Assembly: GCA_036652795.1 (NCBI GenBank)
Contig: JAVVVD010000011.1
Span: 1-41,126, forward strand
Length of the DNA: 41,126 nucleotides
Reading direction: 5' to 3'
Origin: JAVVVD01 sp036652795
GTDB lineage: Bacteria > Bacillota > Clostridia > Christensenellales > CAG-138
Below, in pieces: positions 1 to 7,629 of this stretch. A program made the position numbers and the translations under genes. Under the pieces are notes generated by a model. That model worked only from the letters and a program-made list of their open reading frames with translations. It was not told the DNA's origin and ran no database searches. Positions within the stretch are counted from its first letter, which is position 1, and each line of letters opens with the position of its first letter.

Positions 1-16
1 ACGCGCTTAGAGAACG

Positions 17-45
17 AAAAAACCCAGACAACGTCTGGGTTTTTT
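17..45 (-). terminator. Intrinsic terminator of the tRNA-Glu unit
   Basis: A perfect 7-bp stem (CCCAGAC/GTCTGGG) with a 3-nt loop is flanked by A and T runs on both sides. On the minus strand it ends in a T tract just after tRNA-Glu. The symmetry means it could also stop transcription arriving from the left. Confidence 0.85.
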
Positions 46-74
46 GGCGATATATCTAAATCGATACATCATGT

Positions 75-150
75 TGGTACCCGGTAGGGGAGTCGAACCC
101 CTGTTCCCGCCGTGAGAGGGCGGTGTCCTAGGCCACTAGACGAACCGAGC
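75..150 (-). tRNA. tRNA-Glu, anticodon CTC
   Basis: The minus strand folds into a 76-nt cloverleaf. The acceptor is GCTCGGT/ACCGGGT with two G-U wobbles. The anticodon loop CTCTCAC gives anticodon CTC (codon GAG), the T-arm loop is TTCGACT, and ACCA is encoded at the 3' end. The D-arm and anticodon arm match the usual bacterial tRNA-Glu pattern. It has its own promoter at 174-201 and a terminator at 17-45, so it is probably an independent unit. Confidence 0.95.
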
Positions 151-173
151 ACAAAAATCTCACGGCACGTTCA

Positions 174-201
174 ATTATACCGGAAAATACGGGCATGTCA
201 A
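174..201 (-). promoter_or_regulatory. Sigma-A promoter of tRNA-Glu
   Basis: Reading the minus strand there is TTGACA (201-196), a 16-bp spacer and TATAAT (179-174), both perfect consensus hexamers. The start point would fall about 20 nt before the tRNA. Confidence 0.85.
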
Positions 202-263
202 CATTTATTTACTGCGTGATTTATATTTTCACACCCGTTATGTAGGCCATGTTACAAATAGCA

Positions 264-1424
264 TCATCTTTTGTGGTTGTCATTTACCAGCTTTGAATAA
301 CGATCCACGGCGGCGTCTATTATAGCACCCCACGCTATCGGTATGCTGTTTCTCGCGCATTCGCCAAGCGCCTTCAAGCGCTGAGGGTCATTCATGTTGT
401 GCAGTAGCACTTGCGCTATGTCTGCCGAGTCATCTGCCACCAGAAGTCCGTTCACGCCGTCCTGCACTATCTCCGCGGCACAGCTCCCTCGTACAAGCAC
501 TCCCGGCGTTCCCATTGCCGCCGCCTCACGCAATACCATAGGTGCATTATCATAGAGTGATGGGAACACGAACAGCGATGCACGCTGATATAATCCATCC
601 AATATGGCATTTTCCGTTATATGGCCCGTTAGCACCGTGATATCTGCTATATCAAGCTCACGTATTTTTTTCTCTATCTCGTTCTCATCCGGACCCTGAC
701 CTGCCAACACGAGTTTAAAGTGCTGGCCGCGTTTTTTTAGTAATGCGGCAGCTTCCAATACCTTGATTATATTCTTTTTCCAGTTCTGTTGCCCTACAAA
801 CAGCAGCACCGGCTCATCACCCGCAAGGCCGAACATCTCCACGGCGCGCGCACGATCCTCTTGTGTACGTTTGCGTATTTCCGTGCCGTTCTCCATCACT
901 TTGATGTCTCCCTTATAGCCATATTCGTTCAACACCTCAGCACTTGATTCGCTTACCGCCCACACCTCGTCACAATGCTCATAAAAGTCCACAACGAATT
1001 TTACGCCTATGCTGGCAAGCAACGCCGCGCCGCCCGTTGCCGCATAAAAATCATCGTAGTACTTTGAATGGAACGTTCCCACAAGCGGTATCTTCTGCTT
1101 TGTGGCTGTATGAAGCGCCTCCTGGCCAGCTATAAACGGAGTGTGCGCATGTACAATGTCGAATTTAAGCAGCGCCATGCGCTGGTGAAAATGCCTGTCC
1201 AACACGGTAAGCCCCGCTTTATACTGTGGTGATCCCGGAACTGGTGCTCCCATATAATCCACAAGCTCGAACGGATAGCCTCCACGGTAACCCGTATCGG
1301 CGGCAGGCGCAATAACATAACATTCATGCCCCTTATCACACAATGTCGTTGCATAGTTATGAACCACCCTGCCTACCCCATCCACCACAGGCAGGAAGGT
1401 ATCTGCAAATTGAGCTATCCTCAA
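264..1424 (-). CDS. GT4-family glycosyltransferase
   Basis: The 386-aa protein is a retaining GT-B glycosyltransferase of family 4, probably cytosolic or membrane-associated. Residues 1-15 carry the MRIAQFADTFLPVVDGVGR start typical of this group, near diacylglycerol or sugar glycosyltransferases. The N-domain has HAHTPF. The C-domain shows LLFVGQQNWKKN and the donor-site block FPSLYDNAPMVLREAAAMGTP, whose E is the usual nucleotide-sugar contact. The start is TTG with AAGGGG 9 nt upstream. It follows the GT2 gene by 110 nt and has its own promoter (1465-1493). The acceptor cannot be told from sequence: a glycolipid or a surface polysaccharide are both possible. No signal peptide is visible, and no terminator before the tRNA promoter. 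Confidence 0.85.
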   Translation of the reverse strand: MRIAQFADTFLPVVDGVGRVVHNYATTLCDKGHECYVIAPAADTGYRGGYPFELVDYMGAPVPGSPQYKAGLTVLDRHFHQRMALLKFDIVHAHTPFIAGQEALHTATKQKIPLVGTFHSKYYDDFYAATGGAALLASIGVKFVVDFYEHCDEVWAVSESSAEVLNEYGYKGDIKVMENGTEIRKRTQEDRARAVEMFGLAGDEPVLLFVGQQNWKKNIIKVLEAAALLKKRGQHFKLVLAGQGPDENEIEKKIRELDIADITVLTGHITENAILDGLYQRASLFVFPSLYDNAPMVLREAAAMGTPGVLVRGSCAAEIVQDGVNGLLVADDSADIAQVLLHNMNDPQRLKALGECARNSIPIAWGAIIDAAVDRYSKLVNDNHKR

Positions 1425-1464
1425 ATCGTATCGCCCCTTTATTCGTTTTTAATCGGATTGTATC

Positions 1465-1493
1465 ATCATAGTACTATTGCGCTGCTTTATCAA
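1465..1493 (-). promoter_or_regulatory. Internal promoter for the GT4 gene
   Basis: On the minus strand, TTGATA (1493-1488), a 17-bp spacer and TATGAT (1470-1465) lie in the 110-nt gap between the two glycosyltransferase genes. Each hexamer has one mismatch from consensus. The GT4 gene may therefore be expressed independently of the aro operon. Confidence 0.6.
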
Positions 1494-1534
1494 TGCTTTG
1501 CCATTATAGTTCACAGCAGCTGCATACTTTGTCA

Positions 1535-3121
1535 TTATTTGTACATCGGATTGAGCTTTATCGCAGGATATGGCGTCACGGCCACGCGCGCCTGTAATGA
1601 CGAATAATCATAATTCGGGTTATAGTGTATATCCCCATCAAGCAGTGTCTGCCGTATCACATCATAGCATCGGACTAAATCCGCATCCGTCGCTGTTTTT
1701 GCGCTTGCAGGCTCACCATGGTGGCGTAGCACCGCATACGGCGTATATACGCACTGGTGATTTTTTTGTGCAAGACGATTGCACAGCGCTATATCCGCGC
1801 CATACCTTTCGAAGCTCTCGTCAAAGCAACCCACGTCAAAGAATTCATCAGTTCCTATAGCAAAGCAATCCTCCGAAATATAGCTGACGTTTCGTATACT
1901 GTTTATAAAGTGATTCCTGCGCAGCTCCGCCGTATCGTCAGGGTAGCTTCGGTATACGCTGTCCGCCCAGCCCCTTATCCCTATCGTGCCACCCGCAAAC
2001 AATATGTTGCCATGTGAATCCACCAATTTCCCGCCCGCTGCCGCCGCGCCCCGATTTAGCGTTTCCAGTAGCGCATTGAGCCAATACTCGGATATAACCT
2101 CTGTATCACGGCCTAAAAATACCAGCACATCACCATCCGCTCGTTTCGCACCATGGTTTGCAAGTATGGGATAGTTATAGCCCCTGCATCGCACTATGCG
2201 TGCAAGCTTATTTGTTTCAAGTATCTCATAGTATCTATTTGTGCGCGCATCACGTGAGCCGTAGTCTACTATTATGAATGTATAGTTCTTATATACTGTG
2301 TTCTGTTCTACGCTTTCAAGCAGCCGCCGCAGCGAATCCAGCGCATCACAATTGAGTATCACTATACCCACCTTTACGTCCCCTGTAACATGCGATATGC
2401 GAAAGCTTCCAGGATACATCCCCGGCACAGCATAACCGCCTGTACCCTGAGAATCAAGGTGTGTATCTATTGCCGCAATAGCCTCATCTGTAATATTTTC
2501 GTGTGTGCATCTGGAATAGATAGGCTTTTTTATATGAACATAATCCGTTGCCAGGTGTACCGCACCAAGCACATAGGCATACTGCGCCGTATCATCTGAC
2601 CCCGCCATAGCACAGCGCTCGTGTATGCTGCGCTTTACCATTATTCCTCTGCCCACCATGTTGTAACTTAGGAGTGTGAATTCACGTATCTCAGGCTTAA
2701 ATATCGGCACGCTGCGCACGCCGTTTTCTATGTAATCCTCATCGCAATATATTATATCCGGTTCGGTCTGAGCCGCGCAGGCAAATTCAAACAGTGCGTC
2801 CGCTGTAAGCTCATCGCCATCGAAAATATACAGTATATAGTCGTATTCATCTTTATCCAATGTATAGCCAGTATATGTCTGTGCGCTAATCGAACGCAAC
2901 GTCCGTTCTTTATCGGCAGACTTGGCGTTGCCTATTATCATCAATCTAAAGCATGGCGTCACAGGCAGCTTTTTATTCACCTGCGTGTTGAGTATATCCG
3001 CCGAGGGAGAATTGTGAATGAGATAGTCGTAATAGTTTTCTTCGGGCGCAAACGCTTCGGCAGGCTTTTTTTTAGCCGCCGCTGTAAAAAGCTTAACGAT
3101 TGCATCCAAACCCTTTTTCAT
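1535..3121 (-). CDS. GT2-family glycosyltransferase with tandem GT-A-like halves
   Basis: The 528-aa protein looks like two GT-A segments in series. The first (about residues 50-200) retains the acidic motif YCDEDYIENG and a PIFKPE segment as in multidomain polysaccharide GT2 enzymes, but the usual N-terminal nucleotide-binding strand is degenerate. The second (about 250-510) has VGIVILNCDALDSL, IIVDYGSRD, the block GDVLVFLGRDTEV and a C-terminal HHGE. The role is probably surface polysaccharide or glycan synthesis. The ATG start has no good Shine-Dalgarno. Instead it overlaps the stop of a 10-codon ORF (3118-3150) that begins right after the preceding gene, so translation is probably coupled. 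It sits downstream of the aro genes with no terminator visible between. Substrate unknown. Confidence 0.8.
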   Translation of the reverse strand: MKKGLDAIVKLFTAAAKKKPAEAFAPEENYYDYLIHNSPSADILNTQVNKKLPVTPCFRLMIIGNAKSADKERTLRSISAQTYTGYTLDKDEYDYILYIFDGDELTADALFEFACAAQTEPDIIYCDEDYIENGVRSVPIFKPEIREFTLLSYNMVGRGIMVKRSIHERCAMAGSDDTAQYAYVLGAVHLATDYVHIKKPIYSRCTHENITDEAIAAIDTHLDSQGTGGYAVPGMYPGSFRISHVTGDVKVGIVILNCDALDSLRRLLESVEQNTVYKNYTFIIVDYGSRDARTNRYYEILETNKLARIVRCRGYNYPILANHGAKRADGDVLVFLGRDTEVISEYWLNALLETLNRGAAAAGGKLVDSHGNILFAGGTIGIRGWADSVYRSYPDDTAELRRNHFINSIRNVSYISEDCFAIGTDEFFDVGCFDESFERYGADIALCNRLAQKNHQCVYTPYAVLRHHGEPASAKTATDADLVRCYDVIRQTLLDGDIHYNPNYDYSSLQARVAVTPYPAIKLNPMYK

Positions 3122-3150
3122 ATATAAAGCTTGCGCAGCATACGCTCCAT
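3118..3150 (-). other. 10-codon micro-ORF bridging two genes
   Basis: The ATG at 3150 follows the TAA of the shikimate kinase fusion directly (TAAATG). The ORF MERMLRKLYI stops in an ATGA that overlaps the GT2 start codon. No ribosome site precedes it. It may act as a reinitiation bridge rather than make a functional peptide; chance is not excluded. Confidence 0.35.
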
Positions 3151-3879
3151 TTATTCAACACAATAATCCCAAAGTGTCCTCCAAACGCCCAGAGCATCCG
3201 GATCAAGTATTATATCCGCCGCCCGCACATAGGCCGGAAGCCGTTCTTCATATAATTTTCGAATATCCTGCGCGTTTTTTATTAGCGGTCTGCCGGACAG
3301 ATCCTGTTTGAGCAGCGATTCCAATCCCCTGTTGAGTAGCACAATCCTGCCGCTGCCGTGCATAAGCCTAATATTATCCTCGCTTATTATACCGCCGCCC
3401 GTAGCGACTATACTGCCGCCGCGCCTTGCACATTCCACAAGCGCCTCATGTTCATATTGTCTAAATCGCGCTTCGCCATATTCACTGAATATTTCCGGTA
3501 TGCTCATCCCCGTTGCCTGCTCAACCAGCGCATCCGTATCCAGCTTGTTTATCCCTGTCGTTCTTCGCATAAGCTCCGCAAAACGGCTCTTACCTGCACC
3601 CGGCATACCTATAAGGTATACGTTATACTGTCTTCTCTGCTCTCTGCGCGAAAACCCGAGTATCTGTAGCATAAACGCATGCACGTAATCCTGGTTGGCC
3701 TCATCCTTCACCATATCGGCACGGCTTTTAAGCACCGCCCGCTCACGTTTAGCATCGAATATAGGCTGCCCCGTTGTCCGTTTTTGTGCGCCTATCTCGC
3801 GCACTACAGCCATGCGCTGTTCCAACAGCCCTATAAGCTGCGCATCCAGTTCATCTATTATGTTGCGTAATTCATCCAT
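3151..3879 (-). CDS. Chorismate mutase-shikimate kinase fusion
   Basis: The 242-aa protein has two domains. Residues 1-80 are an AroQ-class chorismate mutase helix bundle (MDELRNIIDELDAQLIGLLEQR is the typical start, with conserved R and K residues through about 48). Residues 84-242 are shikimate kinase: Walker A GMPGAGKS (91-98), the shikimate-binding DTDAL, a conserved arginine in GEARFR, the GGG loop, and the lid motif GRPLI. The kinase phosphorylates shikimate; the mutase converts chorismate to prephenate, so one polypeptide acts both before and after AroA/AroC. The ATG start has AAGGTG upstream. It lies 11 nt after aroC in the same operon. Kinase and mutase fusions are known in some Clostridia, so the architecture is uncommon rather than new. 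Confidence 0.92.
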   Translation of the reverse strand: MDELRNIIDELDAQLIGLLEQRMAVVREIGAQKRTTGQPIFDAKRERAVLKSRADMVKDEANQDYVHAFMLQILGFSRREQRRQYNVYLIGMPGAGKSRFAELMRRTTGINKLDTDALVEQATGMSIPEIFSEYGEARFRQYEHEALVECARRGGSIVATGGGIISEDNIRLMHGSGRIVLLNRGLESLLKQDLSGRPLIKNAQDIRKLYEERLPAYVRAADIILDPDALGVWRTLWDYCVE

Positions 3880-3890
3880 AGTTTATCACC

Positions 3891-4949
3891 TTATTGAGTA
3901 TCTCTGAGCATTAGCTCCGCCAGCGCAAAACACACGGCTGCCTCTATCACAACGGTGCCGCGTGGAAGTATGCACACATCGTTTCGCCCCGTAAAGCTGC
4001 ACACTATTTCCTCACCGGTTTTAAGGTCAACTGTTTTCTGTGCCAATGCTATACTTGGTATCGGCCGTAGCACGGTACGTACTATGAGCGGCATACCGTT
4101 TGCCATGCCACCGTTTATTCCGCCGCTATTGTTTGTAATTGTGCGCACTAACCCATTTTTAAAACAAAATCCATCGTTAGCCTCTGCGCCGCGCATCTGC
4201 GCAAAGCTAAACCCCGCACCAAATTCCACGCCCTTTACGCCCGGTATCGAAAACAGCAGCTGCGCAATCTGGCCCTCAAGCGTATCGAAAAATGGTTCGC
4301 CCAGACCAACAGGCAAATTCAAAGCCACACACTCCACCGCACCGCCTATGCTATCCCCATCTGTTCTGGCCTTGTTTAGCTCTGCAAGCATTGGCTCTTT
4401 TTTGCTTATATCCAGCAGTGGAAACATCGAATCCATACGCAGCGATGCCCTATCCACTGCCACAGGGTCTACGACAGCGTCGTTTACACTGCCAATGCAC
4501 GCTATATGAGCGGCTACAAATACGCCATGCGCACTCAAAAGCTGACGTGCCAGCGCCCCGGCAAACACGATAGGCGCGCACATGCGTCCGGAAAATATAT
4601 CCCTTGAAGCTCCGCCGTATTTTACATATGCCGCATAGTCAGCATGCGAGGGGCGTGGTATAGTTTTACTCCGGCCGTCTGCTTTTGCATCCGCATTTGG
4701 CATAGTACATATAATTGGGCTTCCGTCAGTGACTCCGTCAGTCATACCGCCAGAGAGTATGAAGTTGTCTACCTCGCGGCGCGGCGTAGACAGGCCATCC
4801 GCCCGCGGCGCCCTTATTGCAAGCTCTGCGCGCACCGCATTAAAATCGATCCTCATACCAGCCGGCAAGCCCTCTACAGTACAGCCAACGTATTCGCCTC
4901 GTGCCCCGCCCGATATACTCAATCTAAGCCGCCTACCCCATGTATCCAC
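3891..4949 (-). CDS. aroC: Chorismate synthase, atypical N-terminal signature
   Basis: The 352-aa protein is a full-length short-form chorismate synthase, which converts EPSP to chorismate with reduced FMN. Recognisable blocks are STPRRE, RPSHADY (with the second catalytic His, H102), SGRMCAPIVFAGA, NNSGGINGGMANG and GRNDVCILPR. The first family signature, normally GESHG, is GGARG at residues 14-18, so the conserved N-terminal histidine is replaced by Arg17. Other usually conserved positions also differ: RRAPG reads IRAPR and GRHDP reads GRNDV. The reading frame is intact and the start is GTG with GGGAGG upstream. It begins 2 nt after aroA. The operon context supports a shikimate-pathway role; catalytic competence is uncertain. 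Confidence 0.9.
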   Translation of the reverse strand: MDTWGRRLRLSISGGARGEYVGCTVEGLPAGMRIDFNAVRAELAIRAPRADGLSTPRREVDNFILSGGMTDGVTDGSPIICTMPNADAKADGRSKTIPRPSHADYAAYVKYGGASRDIFSGRMCAPIVFAGALARQLLSAHGVFVAAHIACIGSVNDAVVDPVAVDRASLRMDSMFPLLDISKKEPMLAELNKARTDGDSIGGAVECVALNLPVGLGEPFFDTLEGQIAQLLFSIPGVKGVEFGAGFSFAQMRGAEANDGFCFKNGLVRTITNNSGGINGGMANGMPLIVRTVLRPIPSIALAQKTVDLKTGEEIVCSFTGRNDVCILPRGTVVIEAAVCFALAELMLRDTQ

Positions 4950-4951
4950 GC

Positions 4952-6055
4952 CTATATACCTCCCAGCCGCTCTATTGTATTAAAAAAGCCAGGTGCGCTC
5001 TTGCCTACACACTCCGCCGCTGATATTGTCACTGGCGTTTCACATATTGCGGCGGCTATAGCAAACGCCATCGCCACCCTGTGATCCCCCATGGAATTCA
5101 CTTCACCACCAATAAGTCTGCCGTTACCCCGTATCAGCAGCGCATTATCCATCAGCTCCACGTCCGCTCCAATATGATTAAGCTCGTTTGCCATAACGGC
5201 CGGACGTGCGCTTTCTTTATATTTTAGCCGCGCCGTGTTATACAGCAGCGTCGTTCCATGCTTGCCACATGCATTTACGGCAAGTATTGGCAGCAGGTCC
5301 GGCACATCCGTCATATCCACCTTGTCCATGCTTATCAGCTCACCTATAGCCCTATCACCCTGCGAAGAGCGACTATCCAGGCCCTCAATCACCACATTGC
5401 CGCCAAGCGCGTTTGCCACAACGAAGTTAGCCGCATACGACCAATCCCCTTCCACAGTGAAGGAAACTCCGTCATAGCTCTGCCCACCAGCTACATTAAA
5501 GCCGCCGTCAGCGTATTGCGCATTTACACCGAAAATGCGCATTACCTCCAGTGTAAGCAGCATATAAGGGCGCGAAGTCGCTTCGCCCATCAGCGTTATT
5601 CGGCTGTTGCCATCACGTAACGGCAACGCAAGCAATAGTCCTGAAACAAACTGCGAGCTAACCGATGCATCCACATTATACTCCTGTGCATTTAGCTTGC
5701 CCCGCACTTTGAGCATGTCATCAGTGCGGACTATTTCAATACCCAGCGCACGGTAGGCATCCATCGGGCGCACAATAAGCGTTTTTCCGCAGCGAAAACA
5801 TCCCCCACCAAAATGCAGCGCCAAAGGTATCAGCAACCGCAAGGTTGTGGCGGACTCGCCCGCATCCATTATATCGCCCTGCATCAAAGCCTTCAGGCAC
5901 CTTCGCGTGGCCTCCGTATCAGCGCAGGTGAGCGCATTATTCACCTTGCCGCCAGATAATGCGGCGCACATAAGCGCCCTATGCGTTACACTCTTTGATG
6001 CAATAGCCGTTACAGTGCCGCAAAGCGACTTATTTTTCACCGTTATACAACCCAT
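4952..6055 (-). CDS. aroA: EPSP synthase (3-phosphoshikimate 1-carboxyvinyltransferase), short form
   Basis: This enzyme transfers enolpyruvate from PEP to shikimate-3-phosphate. Visible active-site blocks are SKSVTHRAL near residue 20, TTLRLL, RPMD, SSQFVSG, SRPYM, DVPDLLP, KYKESAR and DHRVAMA. At about 367 aa it is clearly shorter than the usual 420-430. The gap is mostly between the segment around TEATRRCLKAL and GESATTLR, where 20-30 residues of a subdomain seem to be missing. In the KESDR motif, D is A. The likely start is the ATG at 6055, overlapping the aroB stop as TGATG; a TTG one codon upstream is a weaker alternative. It is tightly coupled to aroB and aroC. Confidence 0.92.
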   Translation of the reverse strand: MGCITVKNKSLCGTVTAIASKSVTHRALMCAALSGGKVNNALTCADTEATRRCLKALMQGDIMDAGESATTLRLLIPLALHFGGGCFRCGKTLIVRPMDAYRALGIEIVRTDDMLKVRGKLNAQEYNVDASVSSQFVSGLLLALPLRDGNSRITLMGEATSRPYMLLTLEVMRIFGVNAQYADGGFNVAGGQSYDGVSFTVEGDWSYAANFVVANALGGNVVIEGLDSRSSQGDRAIGELISMDKVDMTDVPDLLPILAVNACGKHGTTLLYNTARLKYKESARPAVMANELNHIGADVELMDNALLIRGNGRLIGGEVNSMGDHRVAMAFAIAAAICETPVTISAAECVGKSAPGFFNTIERLGGI

Positions 6056-7077
6056 CAAAGCACCTTTTTAAATTCCTCGCGCTTTAGCGCAACGCGCACC
6101 GCGCTGCCTATATGGCGCAGCAGCACAGCGTCGATAGATGAACCGTCCGCCTTTTTATCAAAGGCAAGGTTATTGTATACTTCATTCATATCACCCTCAA
6201 AGCGTGTGGGCAAGCCTAGCGCCTCAAGCACCATTATGAGTTTTTTTTCTGTGCCTTCTTGCGTTACGTCCAGCATTTCTCCAAGCCTAGCGGCATATAC
6301 CATGCCTATCGCCACTGCCTCGCCATGCGTTATGGCAAACCCGCCAGCACGCTCCATTGCATGTCCAAGCGTATGTCCAAAGTTAAGCATATGCCTTTCG
6401 CCCATATCCAGCTCGTCCCGCTCCACATAGCGGCGTTTTATATCGCACGCGGCATAGATTAACCGCTCCATATCATCTCCGCCGGTGGCTATGTACTCAA
6501 ACAGCCCCGAAGACGCTATACACGCACACTTGACTATTTCCGCCATACCAGACGCATACTCCCGCGCAGGAAGCGTAGCTAACGTATCCGTATCCGCTAT
6601 TACCATCTCGGGTTGTTTAAACGCACCCACGAGGTTTTTACCGGAGCCTATGTTAACGGCACATTTGCCGCCTACCGCCGCATCCGCCTGGGCAACTATT
6701 GTCGTGGGGCACATCACAAGGCGGACGCCTCGCATATATGTGGCCGCCGCAAAACCCGCCATATCCGTAACAGTACCGCCACCCAGAGCAAACACCACAT
6801 CACGCCTTGTAAAATTACACTCTGCCATAGCCTCATATATCGACAGCAGCGTAGCATGGTTTTTATGCTCTTCACCTGGGGCGGCAATGAATGCTTCACA
6901 CGGCATATTAAGCGCGGTGCGCAATCTATCAAGGTACAGCTGCGCCGCTGTATTATCCGTTACTATGAAGCTGCGGCGCGCATCAAGGCAGCCGCATATG
7001 TCTCCGGCACTATCTATAAGCCCACCGCCTATTTCCACATCATACGGACGGGCGGTAGCTACAGTAAGTGTTCTCAT
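6055..7077 (-). CDS. aroB: 3-dehydroquinate synthase
   Basis: The 340-aa protein is an NAD- and metal-dependent dehydroquinate synthase, converting DAHP to 3-dehydroquinate. It shows GEEHKN, the NAD-binding GGGTVTDMAGFAAATYMRG, PTTIVAQADAAVGGK, and metal ligands in MAEIVK, LNFGHTLGHAME and THGEAVAIGM. Length is normal for the family. Its ATG overlaps the cyclophilin stop as ATGA, and its stop overlaps the aroA start. Small departures (GGGTVTD for GGGVVGD) do not touch catalytic residues. Confidence 0.95.
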   Translation of the reverse strand: MRTLTVATARPYDVEIGGGLIDSAGDICGCLDARRSFIVTDNTAAQLYLDRLRTALNMPCEAFIAAPGEEHKNHATLLSIYEAMAECNFTRRDVVFALGGGTVTDMAGFAAATYMRGVRLVMCPTTIVAQADAAVGGKCAVNIGSGKNLVGAFKQPEMVIADTDTLATLPAREYASGMAEIVKCACIASSGLFEYIATGGDDMERLIYAACDIKRRYVERDELDMGERHMLNFGHTLGHAMERAGGFAITHGEAVAIGMVYAARLGEMLDVTQEGTEKKLIMVLEALGLPTRFEGDMNEVYNNLAFDKKADGSSIDAVLLRHIGSAVRVALKREEFKKVL

Positions 7078-7574
7078 GCTTTTTGCGGAGCTTCAACGCT
7101 CTCATTCTCAAGTGTAATCCGCTTTATGCGCACTGGCGTCTTTGGCTTATCCTGAAAATCAGTCTCTACGGCCGCAATTTCATCCACAACATCAAGTCCC
7201 TCCGTCACAATGCCGAACGCGGCATACTGGCCATCCAGGTGCGGTGAATCAGCATGCATAATGAAAAACTGTGATCCTGCTGAATTCGGGTTTTGGGCAC
7301 GCGCCATAGAAATCACGCCACGCGAATGATGCAGAGGGTTAGCCACGCCATTTGCGCGGAATTCTCCCTTTATGCCGTATCCCGGGCCACCCATGCCCGT
7401 GCCGTCCGGACATCCGCCCTGTATCATAAAACCAGGGATTATCCTATGGAATGTAAGTCCGTCATAGAAGCCGCTCTGTGCCAACGTAAGAAAATTATTT
7501 ACCGTGTTGGGCGCGGCCGCCCTGTTAAGCTCGATCTTAATAACTCCGCCGTTTTCCATCTCAATGATTACCAT
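7074..7574 (-). CDS. Cyclophilin-type peptidyl-prolyl isomerase
   Basis: The 166-aa protein is a cytosolic cyclophilin (no signal peptide) that isomerises proline peptide bonds. It shows the family core FHRIIPGFMIQGG (with the catalytic Arg), GVISMARAQNPNSAGSQFFI and LDGQYAAFGIVTEGLDVVDEI. The ATG start has AAGGAG upstream. The 4-nt overlap with aroB couples a general folding catalyst to the aro operon, which is unusual. It may serve one of the neighbouring enzymes, but nothing in the sequence proves that. Confidence 0.93.
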   Translation of the reverse strand: MVIIEMENGGVIKIELNRAAAPNTVNNFLTLAQSGFYDGLTFHRIIPGFMIQGGCPDGTGMGGPGYGIKGEFRANGVANPLHHSRGVISMARAQNPNSAGSQFFIMHADSPHLDGQYAAFGIVTEGLDVVDEIAAVETDFQDKPKTPVRIKRITLENESVEAPQKA

Positions 7575-7629
7575 ATGTTTTCTCCTTAAAATATATTGAA
7601 TATCTATTGATATTGGGTAACTCGCTTAT

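Noticed and set aside
3955..4509. 184-aa plus-strand ORF opposite aroC
   Set aside because: Antisense to aroC, Ser/Pro-rich composition as expected for a shadow of conserved codons, and no start signals.
6485..7155. Plus-strand ORFs of 180-210 aa opposite aroB
   Set aside because: Antisense shadows of aroB; two overlap each other in different frames and neither has a recognisable motif.
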